64,000 nucleotides of DNA from Clytia hemisphaerica (taxonomy: Eukaryota > Cnidaria > Hydrozoa > Leptothecata > Clytiidae). Both the position numbers and the translations under genes were made by a program. Below the pieces are notes generated by a model that worked only from the letters and a program-made list of their open reading frames with translations, did no database searches and was not told the origin of the DNA. This document shows, piece after piece, positions 1-12,900 of the stretch. The DNA is taken from the NCBI GenBank assembly GCA_902728285.1, contig CACVBU010001120.1, positions 1,054,001 to 1,118,000 of the forward strand. The letters run 5' to 3'. The first letter of the stretch is position 1. The number at the start of each line of letters is the position of its first letter.

Positions 1-684
1 CGCATCGGCGCTGCTACGTCGTACATCAAGTCGTTTCGGCGCTAGGAGGCCAGTACTTGACGTCGTCACAAAGTCAGAAGCACGTCTTTCTTCCATACGT
101 CTCATATTGCTGACACGTAAAGCACTTTCGGATTTACGTCTTGAATCATTCATATTGTTCAAATTATGTTGATCAAGGTCGTCTGCCATATCTTTTGATT
201 TTTGCCAATTACTGAAACTGCTCTGGAAAACTTTAGCCAATGTAAGACAGATAGCTTTCGCTTTAGCAGCGTCATCACATAAAAATACGTAACATTTCAG
301 TTCATCTTTAACTTTGGCTGCCGTGAAAACGAAAACCTGCGGGTAACGTTTGTCTACGTTACAATATCCGACTTGATGGATACGGTACGTGAAAAGCTCC
401 TTGCGTGTTTTACGTGAAATGACTTCGATCCCGTTACGTAATGAAACTTTAAGGACGACGTCGTTCTTGTTACGGTCCTCAAGCGACCCGATGGTGCCAA
501 GGGCCTGATCTACGGCCTCGTTTGATGCCTCTCTTTCAAGGGAGTCAACAGGGATTCCCTCACTACACAATGATTTGACTTTGAATTTTGGTGAATTGAA
601 ATCGACTTCATAGCTCCCTTTACGGCTGAATCGACGTTTCAAATATTTCAAGCGGTCTTTCATCGATAAATCTTCCATGCTCAT
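1..684 (-). CDS. PTB/PID-domain adaptor, FAM43/LDLRAP1-like (N-terminal part, truncated by window edge)
   Basis: An open frame of 228 codons runs from an ATG at 684 to the left edge of the window and stays open there, so only the N-terminus is present. Residues about 30-165 look like a phosphotyrosine-binding (PID) domain: a beta strand around FKVKSL, then VVLKVSLRNGIEVI, YRIHQVGYCNVDKRYPQVF, and the C-terminal helix KAKAICLTLAKVFQSSF. The helix resembles LDLRAP1, while the HxVxYCxxDxRxPxVF segment resembles FAM43. Such domains bind NPxY-type peptides on receptor tails and act in the cytoplasm in endocytic sorting or signalling. After the domain comes a serine- and arginine-rich stretch with RRxS-type sites. 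The ATG at 684 is the first methionine downstream of a good TATA box, with an upstream in-frame stop about 130 nt away. The family is fairly sure; the exact orthologue is not. Confidence 0.75.
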   Translation of the reverse strand, partial: MSMEDLSMKDRLKYLKRRFSRKGSYEVDFNSPKFKVKSLCSEGIPVDSLEREASNEAVDQALGTIGSLEDRNKNDVVLKVSLRNGIEVISRKTRKELFTYRIHQVGYCNVDKRYPQVFVFTAAKVKDELKCYVFLCDDAAKAKAICLTLAKVFQSSFSNWQKSKDMADDLDQHNLNNMNDSRRKSESALRVSNMRRMEERRASDFVTTSSTGLLAPKRLDVRRSSADA

Positions 685-793
685 TTTGACGAAGGTTTCA
701 CTAAAATAGTGAGATAGCTCCTGACGTACTGTACAATGTGTTGAACAAGTTGTTGGATGATAATTTATGATCTGTGCATCCCTTCTTGTTCCC

Positions 794-801
794 CTTTTAT
801 A
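794..801 (-). promoter_or_regulatory. TATA box of the PTB-domain gene
   Basis: On the minus strand the sequence reads GGTATAAAAGGGG, a near-perfect TATA box. It lies about 110 nt upstream of the ATG at 684, which puts transcription start near 765-770 and gives a 5' UTR of about 80 nt. Confidence 0.6.
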
Positions 802-819
802 CCTTTTAGGTTATGTAAA

Positions 820-3650
820 CAAAATGATTGACAAACTATCATGTGTCATGCTCTTAAAACGTGTTTTAATGTCAACAAAATGATTATGTTACCTTAGTTG
901 ACTTTCTGTTAGCTGTTGGAATACAAAATTTACAGGTCAATACACCAAACGACACGCCCAGAGAAACTTCAGATGTTTATGATAAGAAAATAGAATCAAA
1001 TACACTGAATTCTTCACAGGGTCTCCGATTTTTCATTTTTGGCTCGGACTTCGCAAATCTAGTACTCCCGGGAGCTATCAGACTGGGGCTCTTTTGATCA
1101 TTTAATCAAAGGGCTAGGGCACGTTTTGTGTACCATAGGTGTAATCGTAATGTAGTTCCTTTTCGCTGGACACTCACTCTTGGGTTAGTCATAAGCTTCA
1201 AGAATCAGACTTTATAGAAAGGGTTCTTACAGAAAAATGGAGCTTGTTTACATTGATCTAATTTCTGCAACAGTTAAAAGATATACAAGGATCGACAAAA
1301 ATGAGAGGTTCACAATAAACACGAGAGAGAAAAGATCAAATTCCACTTCTTGAAACCAAACTATTTCTGGAAAATTTTGGTACGGACTCTCATGAGATGC
1401 ATGGTATGTCGCAATACTTGTGGAGGATGGCCATCAGGTTTTATGTGTGGGAAAACTATGGCAATGATGTTATGAAAGTTAAGAGTCATTCTTAAAAGGG
1501 GATATAAGGTACAAGGCCGATGACTCGATAGCTTGCGCAATCAGTTGTAAAACATTTGTATTGGGAACTTGTCAAACCGGTTTATATATGACCCGATTTT
1601 CGTTATGAAGATTTAAAACTTTAATCGATTATTAAATGGATCTACCTGTCTGTCAGACGTTTGGTTTGACCTGAATCAATGACAAAAAAAAATTAGTACA
1701 AAACAAAGGCAAGGTAGTACATTTTTTCTTCGTGAAGGAAGCTGTCCAATTTTTTTCAACTCTTCTTTGTTTCCTCGAATAAAGAAAGAACTTTAAAACT
1801 ATGAAAATGATAGGACAAGCAGTCTCCAATGTCCTTGCAGATGTAATTCATTTGATTCCTATATGGAAGACTAAATGGACCATGATGTACCCCATTTTAG
1901 AACCTAGAATAAGTGATGTGCGTTCGAAACCAACCGCTGACTGGATTTGATTGATAGTATTATCATTTAAAAAACAAGTCAAACTTCTCTCAACTTTATA
2001 TTCTTCACTTTAAAGGTCAATACAATCAAACAGTGCTGAGAAAAATTCTTATAGTCCGATTCGTAAACCTGTTAATCTGGCCATGATATTCGTTTGAATG
2101 TATTTTACATCTTGTTCGCCCCTCCCTTAAGTATAAGCTTTCATTGACAGCTCATTCAAATTTCTTATCTGGATACACATCTATATAATAATAGCCGTAC
2201 GTGTCTGAAGCCTTTTAGATTTCCATATATCTTTTTCCGGAGAATATGTTTTAGATTTGCATCAACATTATAGCCTAAACCTAAACGATATTGGTCTGTG
2301 ACGACGGCCTGGGTGCGCTAGTCTTCCACATTCATTCTAAGATACCTCCTTAGTCAATGAGACAGGGATGCTAAGTCTTTTACATTGACCAAAAGTTTAA
2401 TTCGAATCTAGTAGTATGAAGTGAGACAGGGGTGTCAAATTGATTACCAAAGTTTATTCCACGAGTTAAGTAGTAGTCTGAATGAGACAGGGGTGTCGAA
2501 TTGACTGAAGTTTATCACACGTATCAAGTAATCTGACGCCAGTAGAATCTTTCATTCCATGCCAAGAGATTTGAAGAAACTTGGCAACAGTTCAAGTGGA
2601 CGATTCATATACTTTTTAAAAGGCATACTTAAAGATTTTAGAAGTAGTTCTGAATGTTTTGGTTTCCAAGAGGTTTGTATAACGGTTGCCAAAAAATTGT
2701 GGCTAGATATCAGATACAAACCATGGGACTTGGGCCTAGTTTTTTAAAGACCCATTCTAAAATTGTTTAGTATATGTGAAGTATATATAATGATCATTTT
2801 TTATTTCAGTGCCTTGAGTTTTTAGATTTTGCTTCAACCGAAGTTTTAATGAAGAAAGAATTCGAAAAATTTAATTGAACACAAAAGTGTATATATGAAT
2901 TAATGACGTCAAATGAAGCAGCCACTGGATTGCAGTGATTTCAACCTAAATTAGTATTGATCAACGCGATAAACGTTTATTAAAAACAAGCAAAAACCTT
3001 TTTGTTGACCAAATTGAAATTCCCCTAAAATGTCGATTGACGTCAGTGCAGAACGAATATTGACATTCCAAAATATAGAGTGGATTTCAAAACAAGTTAA
3101 TCCTACTGTTGACAAAAACAGAGTGAATCAAACATCAAGTATGAAAGATGAGCCAAGACTTAGTAGAATATCTTTGGCAAGAGGATAAAATACCAATTAA
3201 AGCTAAAATACGCATTGATTATAGTAAAACAGGAAAATGATATACTATATCATTTCCCTTCATGATTTCTCTGATAATAATAGACTTTTAAAAATGGTAG
3301 ACTTTAGACGGCTTATGATTTTGTTATGACAACATTTTCAGCTACTTTAACGATGTTAACAGAAAATCCCCTAATCAACTGCTTCAGAAAACAAAAATCT
3401 TTCGTGATTTTCTTCAGCACGTTCAAGAGGCAGGTTTGAGCTCGCTATGTATTTTACATGACAATTTTGATGTCCTAAGGTTTCCGGTATCATTGGAAAT
3501 ATTTAGACGATTTTTCATCCTTTCAGTTATATATGCAAACTTTGCATTTCATGTCTAAACTCGTCTCACTTCAAAAATCTTGCAATGTTACACCGTTTCA
3601 ACGCACGTGGTTTGCGAACTCAGCTCAAACCTACAATTACATCCAGCCTA
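820..3650. other. Intergenic stretch without a supported gene
   Basis: No frame with convincing codon pattern, splice signals or recognisable motif was found on either strand. It contains a three-copy tandem repeat (2357-2545) and two perfect TGACGTCA palindromes (2904-2911 and 3038-3045). A 51-codon open stretch near 1801 was judged to be chance. Confidence 0.5.
2357..2545. repeat. Three-copy ~62-bp tandem repeat with GAGACAGGGGTG core
   Basis: Copies of GAGACAGGG(G/A)TG start near 2359, 2423 and 2484, about 61-64 bp apart. The rest of each unit is similar but degraded (a shared AAGTTTA and TCTAGTAGTATGAA/TTAAGTAGTAGTCTGAA). The same core is the inverted terminal sequence of the short elements at 8295-8549 and 27199-27432, and it recurs near 6204. 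Confidence 0.6.
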
Positions 3651-3655
3651 TATTC

Positions 3656-3876
3656 TAATACTACTTTGTCATGAAACTTGATGAAAAAGATGCCATGAAC
3701 AAAATTGCATTGGAACTGTGGCTCGATCCTCAACTCACTTGGAAAAGAGAAATTCTCTGCTGCGGTGGCATAAGTTCGTTGTATATTTAGAGAGGAACAT
3801 TTTGTTGTCTACCAATCTTCTACCAAACACCAATTATGTTGAAAACAATCAAGTTCTCCGATATCGAAAATCTTAA
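3656..3876 (+). pseudogene. Possible decayed Cys-loop ligand-gated channel fragment
   Basis: From 3671 a plus-strand frame reads MKLDEKDAMNKIALELWLDP then QLTW, like the extracellular-domain strands of Cys-loop receptors (DEK, then WxDPxLxW). It ends in a stop near 3790. A second frame resumes at about 3769 with ERNILLSTNLLPNTNYVENN then QVLRYRKS, which resembles the segment that usually follows (PDI-L-N ... VLV...G). The two halves are in different frames, and the following sequence is full of stops with no Cys-loop or transmembrane segments visible. This suggests a broken copy, or one exon of a diverged gene with a misread intron. The similarity is short and this call is tentative. Confidence 0.3.
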
Positions 3877-3879
3877 GGA

Positions 3880-6810
3880 CGATGACTTTTCCATGCAGTA
3901 AAGTAAAATCGGTTCCCGAAAAATTGGCGATTCGTAAAAATTGCTCTTGAGGAAAAAACATATTTTTGAAAGTATTAATCGTTGGGAAAATAATTTCGAG
4001 TGAATCAACGCGAGCCTTAAAAACACAGCATTTGTGGACTTTGACTTTATGTTTGATTTGATCAAGTGCATAAAAGTTGTCACACTCGATACGTCCAAAC
4101 GTCGCCGACAGGATACGGGGAAAAAAACAAAACGCACATCATAACTTTGATTTTCCCACGGGCTAAGAGTTGTGAAGCGGTAGAATTTAAAAAAGTTTAC
4201 GGGAGTAGAGGGTATATTTTTCGGAGGGTTTCGGGAAATTTGTGAGCATGATGTTTATACATCCAGTGAGTAATAAATTGCATGGACAGAAGGACGGGTG
4301 TTTACAATACAAGAACAAACTATATAAGAACATAATTCTTCGATGGACAAAATGTCAAGAACAAGTTAAGAGCATTGTAAGACTTTATTGATTAATATCT
4401 TTAGAAAATTCACAAAAGAACTCGAAATTGATGGTGAAAACAAAAACATTTTAAGAACATTTTTAGACCATATCTAAAAGCTCATGGATATTTTTATAAA
4501 AAAATCCGTAATGTTAAAATCTTGTATTTAAAACCCTTTACTTTAGCAAAATTTAGCTATGCGACCTTGCAATATTTCACTCTGAAGAAGACATACTAGA
4601 TCATTGTCGTGTTAGCCTCCTGCCCTCACGTGTATAACAAATATTTTCAGAAATTGATAATGCAGTAAAACCTTAAGTTTGACCCTTTCAACACCCTAAC
4701 AAAGACAGAGAAGGGATTCATATCGAAGATTTTTCCAACCTTATAAGAGTCAAAAACAAAATGGAGTTTTCACTAAGGGCGTTAACTGTGTACTTCAGGC
4801 TGAGCACAATTTGACAATTACAGAACGGTGTTAGATAAGAGGATGATTTGGGACTTGCATGTCTTAGCGTGATCGTGTACAAATGAATTTACAAGGGTAT
4901 ATTTTACAACTATTGAAAAACTACATCTAAAACTGCTAATATGCTTAAAAACGTACAGTTTTATAGAGACTGAGATTAGTGTACAATGTATTTGCTCCTT
5001 CTACTGTAAGTTTCAGATTTACAAATGTCAACACGAGAGAGAGGCTCAAATTGCAGTATATATAACGTACCTGGCATCATGTCAAAAAAATGTCGCAATT
5101 CGGTTACACAAAAATAAACATAAAAACAAGTTATACCTAGTTCAGACAGCAGGTTTTTAGTCCCTTTAAAAAATTTCTAGTATTGTGGTTTGGGTAATAA
5201 AGTTCCTTCCATTTTCCTTTTATCCCACGCTCTGTGAATGAAAAACGGACGGAAGAAGTGTAAGAAGCTATTCCATTGTGTGTCCATGAAATTGCAAAAC
5301 ATCTCATGAATAGTTAGACATTATCATATTATTTGAAGTGAGTCAGTGACACACAAAGAAGGAGATTACAGGAGTGGGAAATATCAGACGAACCTCCTTT
5401 ACTCCTTTCAGTTCTCTGATATAGAAAAAAGAACTGGCTTTTTACGCCTAGCTACTGCTAGTTTCCGTTTGGATAGAGCGGTGGCAAAAAATCACCAGTT
5501 TAAACTGGAACTCGCAACTTAGTTTACGTCTTAAGTTAGACTCCAATAGTTCATAGTATTACCATAGCATCGTGGCATTACTTAAAATAAGCTCGAGCTT
5601 GGAAAGATTGTTTTTATAGGTCCACCTTTCACTTCTGAAGTGCTACATCGCCATGCTTCACGGGGTTGATAAAGGAAAGGAAAATGTACGAAATAACTTA
5701 CTAGATGGAAAGTTAACACGGTAAGAAAATTTTTGCCACTTAGTTACTGCATTTTGTGTCTTCAGCCTTCAATACTTGGAGCACGGAATATTTCTTAGCA
5801 AAGTTTAAAATTAGTCCCTGGGTACTTAGGCAAGTGAGAGGTACGGGTACTTTTTTGGGACCTTAAAGTCTATGTAAGGGTTCGAAAAACCAGAAAATTA
5901 ATTTCAGTCCCACAAAGGGTCGGAGAAATAGGAAAATTTCTACTTTTTGCTCCTTGAAAGATCAGAATTTGGTCAAGTTAGTCCCAATAAGGATCGTAAT
6001 AATCGCAAAATTTAAAATTAAAAGTCCCATAAAGCTATGTGTGCTCAGAACCATCAGGTTACGTTGCTAAGTGTGCGTTGCTAAGTGTGTATAATAATAG
6101 ACGGGAAAAATAGCTCTGCTCTATTGCTTAACACTGTTGGTATATCTGATAACTAGGTTCATTTGTCAGCGTGATGCAACAGTGGTGCTCCAATGATTGT
6201 GTTGAGACAGGGATGTTAAAAAAGTTTGTCGAAACAGGGGAGATTGTTTTCTATGTTACACTGGGGAAAGGCTTGATGGTACAGGAGTGTATTCAATACT
6301 AATTAAGGAGAAAACAAAGAGCGTAGTACACATTGAACGTAATTAAAGGCTAGAAAAGATGTCTAATTTTATCAATTTTGGAAGGCAATTATGGAAAACA
6401 AGGTTTTCGTCTGGGACAAAATTTCTAGCTGGTAAAGTTTCTTAGGTGAACTGTATTTGAAGATAAAGTTCTGTTTAAAATTTCCACTTAATAGTGGATA
6501 CTTGGAACGTCTGCAAGGAAAATTGTATTTGAAGACAAAGTTCTCTGTAAACAGACCTCTAATGTTTAAAATCTTTAACATGTCTTGTACATTATATCAA
6601 TTTCACATCAGATTTCTCTTTTCTGTTTTCTGTAAATTTATCTTTCTGTGAAAGGGTTACTAAGTATTTACCAAACAAACAGAATGACTAAAAAAGTTTT
6701 TAAATTGTAAAAAAATTGAACAGAAAATATTGCATTATTCTTGTGAGTGAGGGCTGTATTTTGATTCTTTATCTTAGGTAGTGTATTGATGGAATTCGGT
6801 GACTGAAGAT
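3880..6810. other. Intergenic stretch without a supported gene
   Basis: AT-rich DNA with no convincing exon. A 105-codon minus-strand open stretch at 3820-4137 has no recognisable motif and low-complexity composition. Around 5790-6010 there is a degenerate interspersed repeat with the phrase TCAGTCCCAC-AAAGG(G)TC, which also occurs near 27930. A GAGACAGGGATG motif lies near 6204. Confidence 0.5.
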
Positions 6811-6845
6811 TGACGTCACTGCTTTGTTGAAAATATTTGACGTCA
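6811..6845 (+). promoter_or_regulatory. Paired full CRE palindromes upstream of a small gene
   Basis: Two perfect TGACGTCA sites start at 6811 and 6838, 27 bp apart and about 80-110 nt upstream of the ATG at 6923. The second is followed by CAATAAAAG. TGACGTCA is the binding site of CREB/CREM/ATF bZIP factors, so this is a plausible cAMP-responsive promoter for the gene at 6923. Confidence 0.5.
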
Positions 6846-6922
6846 ATCAATAAAAGCGAAAATTTAAAGCAGTTTTCTGAGAGACTAGAATTCTAACATA
6901 AAACTTAAATATAAGAATTACA

Positions 6923-9900
6923 ATGGACTCTCATGCGAAAGAAATGCGGCCTAACGTCCCATTGAGACTTGACCGTACCTACTTATCACCTACTAGAAGA
7001 CACAACCCACAAATGTTGGGGTTGGTCTACCAGTCACCGTTAAAACCTGAAGGACAGGTATTATAAAACGCCTTCTGCAATATTTAACTTTCTCAAAATT
7101 TGTGCAGTTGACTAAATTTTAAATTGGTTGAATTGTCATCAATAAAATGCTAAGTTTATCAATGGAACTTTTTGGTTCCAAAACTCCGATAACTATGATT
7201 CTGTAGAAAGCCTTTTCCCAACAAAACTGATTTTGATCTGTAACTTTGTTTTGCTTTTTTTCTTAGCATTTGGCGATTTGGGATCATGAGCCAGTATTTC
7301 GTCAAACCATCTCTCGCTTCCCAAACCTTATGAACCATTTAGGTGAGCTAATATTTGTTTCAAAATTTTAAAAGGCTTAATATACCTGAGATAAGTGAAC
7401 GGTACAAACCAGTAGTACATATAGAAGGTTTCATGGGCGCTGTGGTGGGTAAAGTGGAAATTGACTTGGTTTCTGCTCGGACTGTAGCACTTGGCAAGTG
7501 AATGAACCTTCGCCAGGGTCAACCAATGCCAAATGAGGGGTGTTGGGTAGTCAGTCCAAGGTGCTAACGGGATGTTCATTGAAAGAATCTATAGTTGTAA
7601 ATGCGCTTCAAAGCCAGCAGCAACTCAACCAAATAGAAATAGCTAAGCTTACGATCCGGAGAAGTCTAAATAATATGAGATGGAAGCATCCCTTCCCGTC
7701 AAAATGATTTTCGTTCGAAAAATGAGGTAGAAAAATATATATGCCATACAGTATGGGGCTTGATTTTGATCCCTTTTACTCTTGGAACAATTTAAATCAT
7801 TATTTTTTGTTTGGTTATAGGTATGGTGAATTTCCACAGTGGCAATCAAGCAAATGTCTGGCCAAGTGATCGACAACGTAAGTTAATTTGAAATTATGTT
7901 AAAGATTTGATTCTGCACTTTTATTTTTTCTTCACTCTGAGAGGGATATATACATGAGGATAAATCATACTCATTCTGTGTGAAAAACGGTTTTTATATC
8001 GCAATTTTTTTCCGCAATAATGCTAGTGAGCTTCAATAAAAACCCGATCAAAAATAGCAGCTATAGCCCAGGGATAATAAGGTTTAATGCAAATATAAAC
8101 GCCAGTTGATTAGAAAACATATCGGTTTTTAAAATGAAATATATTTTGTGAACAATTTTTAAAAATGAGTTTACAATTGATGTCTGTTAAAGAGCAAGAT
8201 TGAACGTCGGCGTCTCCTGAAACGATAGATATAACATAGTAGTCTTCATTCTCGTCATCAAATGTATAAAATCTTTGCGAAAATATATTTTGAAACACCC
8301 CTGTCTCACAGCCCCGATGAAACTTTTTCCTACAGCGGGGACAATAATTCTATTGTTCCAAGGTTAGAAAATCCAGTGGGGATGGTTTTGAAGTGCAATT
8401 TCTAAACAGTAAATTTCGAATGGGGGATGAAATCAAAGTCAATTTCTCAGTGGGGCTGAAATTCTAGGGTATTCTTCCCACCAGGGACGAAATTTTTGCC
8501 AAATTTTCCGGTGGGGCTAGGACCCAGCGGGTCTGTGACACAGGGGTGTTTTGAAGATCGACAAAGCATTTCATAACATTATATAACATTTCAATCTTTA
8601 ATAACAAGATAAACCCTCACACACCCGAGTGAATGTCTGGAACGCCAATTTTGCATTATTAGCAAGGGCTGAATGCATACTAAACTGGAACCCAGTTCTT
8701 TAGTTTATGATTCTAAAGGGTTGATGAATCTTAGGCTGACATGGTTTTTTGTAGGATTTTTTTAATCAAAATAATCCCTTTGTAAAGGCTTGATTTAAAA
8801 CTTACAGCATCTAGCGTCTCTGCTCCAATCACAACGTCCACAATTAGGGTTGTAAACAAGATTTCTACCGGCGCAAGGTTTGCACCAAGCAGTGTTCTCT
8901 CCACAATGTAGAAAGAACCAACCGTGGCCTGCGAAAATCACATCAACACCACGTCTCGTACATTCAGAGTAAGATACTCGGCCTAGGTGAATAAAGGGAG
9001 AAAGCAACTTCAGTTGAATGAAACTATATACTTCGGATATACTTCTTTGCAGAACGCACCTATAAACCTTTTTTACAGTGAAGCACTGAGCCTTCTTAGC
9101 TCGAGCCTCTATCATGATTTGAATATATTCTTATAATAAGCGACGAGTTTTGCTTCCCATTCAGATATAGAACCTACAACTCAGATTCTTTGCAATTATT
9201 CATTCCCTGTTTGTGCGCCTAGTTATGGAAATTGAAAATAGATACTTACAAGGAACCCACCATTGACCTAAGAAATGAAAGAAAAAGTGTTATCTGATGG
9301 GAAATTGGTACAATATTGCATTTCGTGAACGCTATCAGAATCATTGAAGCTGCTAAGGGGTTGAGTCGTTTTCAGAATTTTGGAAAAACTGAGGGACTAT
9401 AAGTACTCTTTGGAGATACCAGCAATTTGTGTACTGAGACGTAAACATCTTAATCAGAGTCAAGAAACAGATTTAAGACATCTATACTTAAATTCAAAGA
9501 ATACTTTTTAGATTTTTGTCATAAGTCTCCAAAATAACCAAGAAACTTAAATAAAAGTTAAAGTTCCATAAAATAACAAAAACAACAATACAATACACAT
9601 CAACATATCAATATATGTTCCATTACCATTGGAATCAGCTTTTTCAAAACATTTCCGACATGGTAAATCATTTGATGGCGGTTGGATGGGCGGAGTGGGT
9701 GTCTCTGTTTCTGGTGTGGGCGGTTCAGAAAACAGTGACTCATCTGTTGTTGGTATGGGAGGTGGACCTTTTCGCGAAAGTAAATGTCTTTAAAAATTCT
9801 AGGAAGGGTCATTCGCGAAAGCTTATGCTCGCGAAAAACTCTTGACAAAATAGAAAATCTGTAAAACTTCAAATTTTGAATAAAATGTGACTTCTATGGC

Positions 9901-12900
9901 ACTTTTTAGCCTGCTAAGTTTATGCTCGCGAAAAATATTTTTTCGTTAAATTCGCGAAAGTAAATGTCGTGAATTTCGCGATTTTTCAAAGTATACTTTT
10001 TAGATTTTTTCCTCGCGAAAGTTTCTACCCGCGAAAGTTTGTACGCCTAAAGTAACAGCTTGAATACAGAAAATGTCTCCAGTGAGCCGAGCTGAATATT
10101 CTGTGAGAATAAGAAAAACACAATTCATTCCTCCAAAGACGGAGCTTGCTACTTTAGTCGGTGATAGAAGCGCTAATAAGACTTTCATGTGCGGCATTGG
10201 AAAAAAGAAACAGGCAAAAAGATTTGATCAATTTCATAATAATTCTTTGTAGAATATTTCCTACACTGCATAATTGTTAGATCTGGTTTAAATAACTTAT
10301 TGGCCCTTTTTACGCCGGCCCTTATTGGCGTTATTCTTAGGCTCTTGGCGTAATAAGGGCCGGCGTTAAAAAGGCCGGTGTAAAAAGGGCCAAAATCTTG
10401 CAAATTTAACTTTAAAGTGGCGTTAATTTTTTACAATTTTTCTCAATCTAAAGGATTTTAGGTATGATTAGAAGATAAAAAAGTATTCATTGTTTTACTC
10501 CATATCTAAAACTTCGCAAAAATACAGCTGATAGAAGTTTCAAGAACCCATTGGTATGGTGCAATTGCACACCCCTTTTGATTTTGGAATTTTCAACAGT
10601 TTACTACTGAAAAATGATATTCTAATGTAAATTGAAGTATAAATAGCGATTCTAACAAATTTTGGCGTTATTTACGGCCCTAATTGGCGTAAGCCCAAAA
10701 TCAGGCTGTGGCGTAATAAGGGCCGGCGTAAAAGCGGTCGGCGTTAAATTAGGGCCGGCGTAAAAAGGGCCGATAAGGTAGGCTTCATTTTTGGCACGGT
10801 ATCGAGTACCCTAGTCTCACCACTTACCTAAAACAGTAGCTGCCATTGTGGTAAGTAAAACCATGCAGATATATTCCATGACGAGGTGTAGGATTTAATG
10901 TTCTTTTTTCTTGTAGAAAAAGATATGACGTTAGTTCTGCAAGTTAACATGGTATCAACATGATATCAAAAGACTTTATACCTCCTGTACACGTCACCAA
11001 ATTACTATTCCCTCTTTTCATTAAGAGTTATATCTTTTGCAAAAAATTGAATTTCTACCGGGAAAGGGTTGACTCTATCTGATTACCAGTACTTTACTAC
11101 TGAGATATGAATATCGAAGGGTTATTCACAGCATTCTTTCGTCCCTCTAAAGAATACCGAAACCTAACAACAATCATACCCCGATGTTGAAATTAGCTTT
11201 TTTTAAACCACTTCAAAGGTAGAAATTAATTTGAAATTGAGTTTCTTTCATAAAAATCCTCTGCTAACTACCGAATATCTTCAACGAAAGTAACCTAATT
11301 TTGGCCAACTCTAATACCACAAAAATACCCATATCAAGGTTAATGTCACAAGAGGATAAAAGTTCGCGTTTTTAGTATTTAAAATTTTCAACTTGTTAAC
11401 CTTACTCAACTACACCTAATTCTAAGCTGTACATAGTGATTCTAAAGGAGAGTTTTTTAGCTTTATATCGGAGGAAAAAATGCTGTCTTAGCATTTTCGA
11501 TTATTTTTAACACCCTTAAAAATTGACATCAACCTACGACATCATATCCGTCAAGTCGTCAACGACTGACGTATTTTTGGGCATCTTTGCAAAGTAAACA
11601 ACAAAGCATTACCATATAAACATACAAAATGGCAAAAGTGAACTGTTTCGAACCAGAAGCAGAAATGAACTAATTTTGATATAGAAAAGTTGTGACAACA
11701 ATCATAACCCCTTTAGAACTTCTCATTGAGTCTGTTTTTAAACTTATTGATATCATAATTCTAAGCAAAAATAAATGTGATATGACCAAAAAGAACCATT
11801 AACATGAGCTTAAGCTTAAGACAAAGCGTTTTTAAAAGGTCTCTCACTTCATAAGGCCCTTGGTGATGTGGTTTTTGTCTTTTGGTCAAAACATAAAGTT
11901 ACAAAGGTTTTTTTGAGAGACACCGCCACACCACATTTCAAGCCAAGAGAAAACGATTTAAGTTGAAATGAAAAGTGGCTTTGACGGCCTTCTTTTTCCA
12001 CCCCCATTCCACCCCTTAAGAGCAAATTCTACTAACTACACTGATAAATTGGAGACATGGTGTCATTGTAGCGTTAAAAATATATTCTATTAGATCCTGT
12101 TCTATATTGTTCTTGAAATAATATATTTTACGCATGAAATCTAAAATGCGGTAAATTCTTGACGATTAAAAATTCCTTTGCTTCTTCTCGATGTCGATGA
12201 TTCCTGTAAAACAGAACAAAATTCAAAATCAAGATAGAAATACTTTTACAATGTCAAAACATTGAGTATATTTAACCAATACTGATGAAGAGATTGTCAA
12301 TACTTACAACACTTTGCGTCACGAGTCCAATCACAACGTCCGCATTTGGCATTGTAAACGAGATTTCTGGCGCCGCAAGGTTTACACCAAGCAGCATCGG
12401 CTCCACAATGTAAAAAGTACCATCCGTGACCAGCGTGCATTCCGTGAATGGAAGCCTCGTTTGCACGCATTGTGCACTCGGAACGTGCAACTCGACCTGG
12501 AATTTAGTAGAGAGTAAGATTAGCTGATTGTTGGAAGTTTTCAGAACCCTTTACCTTTTAAGATCAGTGGCAGATGTAGTGCCACTGACGATAGTAGAAC
12601 AATTTAATGAAAACCTTTGTTTTGAGTCATGCTCGTTAGATGAGATGTGACTATGGTAAATCCTAACTTCAAGTTCTATATACTCTCTAGTACCTAGTAA
12701 GCGCCCCCCCCGTTAATTAATTTTTATAAAATTTTCCATTATTTTAACGACCCGGTTATTAATTTGTTACCCTTTTACATTTTATGTGTGAAGTCCAACC
12801 CCCCGCCCATTAGGTACAAAAGAGTAGTTAAATGGTGGGTTTCTGCTGATTGGTGCTAACGAACTTAACCATGCATCTTTTCGTTCGTGAACGTTTCATC

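Noticed and set aside
1801..1960. 51-codon plus-strand open stretch
   Set aside because: Short, no splice signals or motif, isolated in intergenic DNA.
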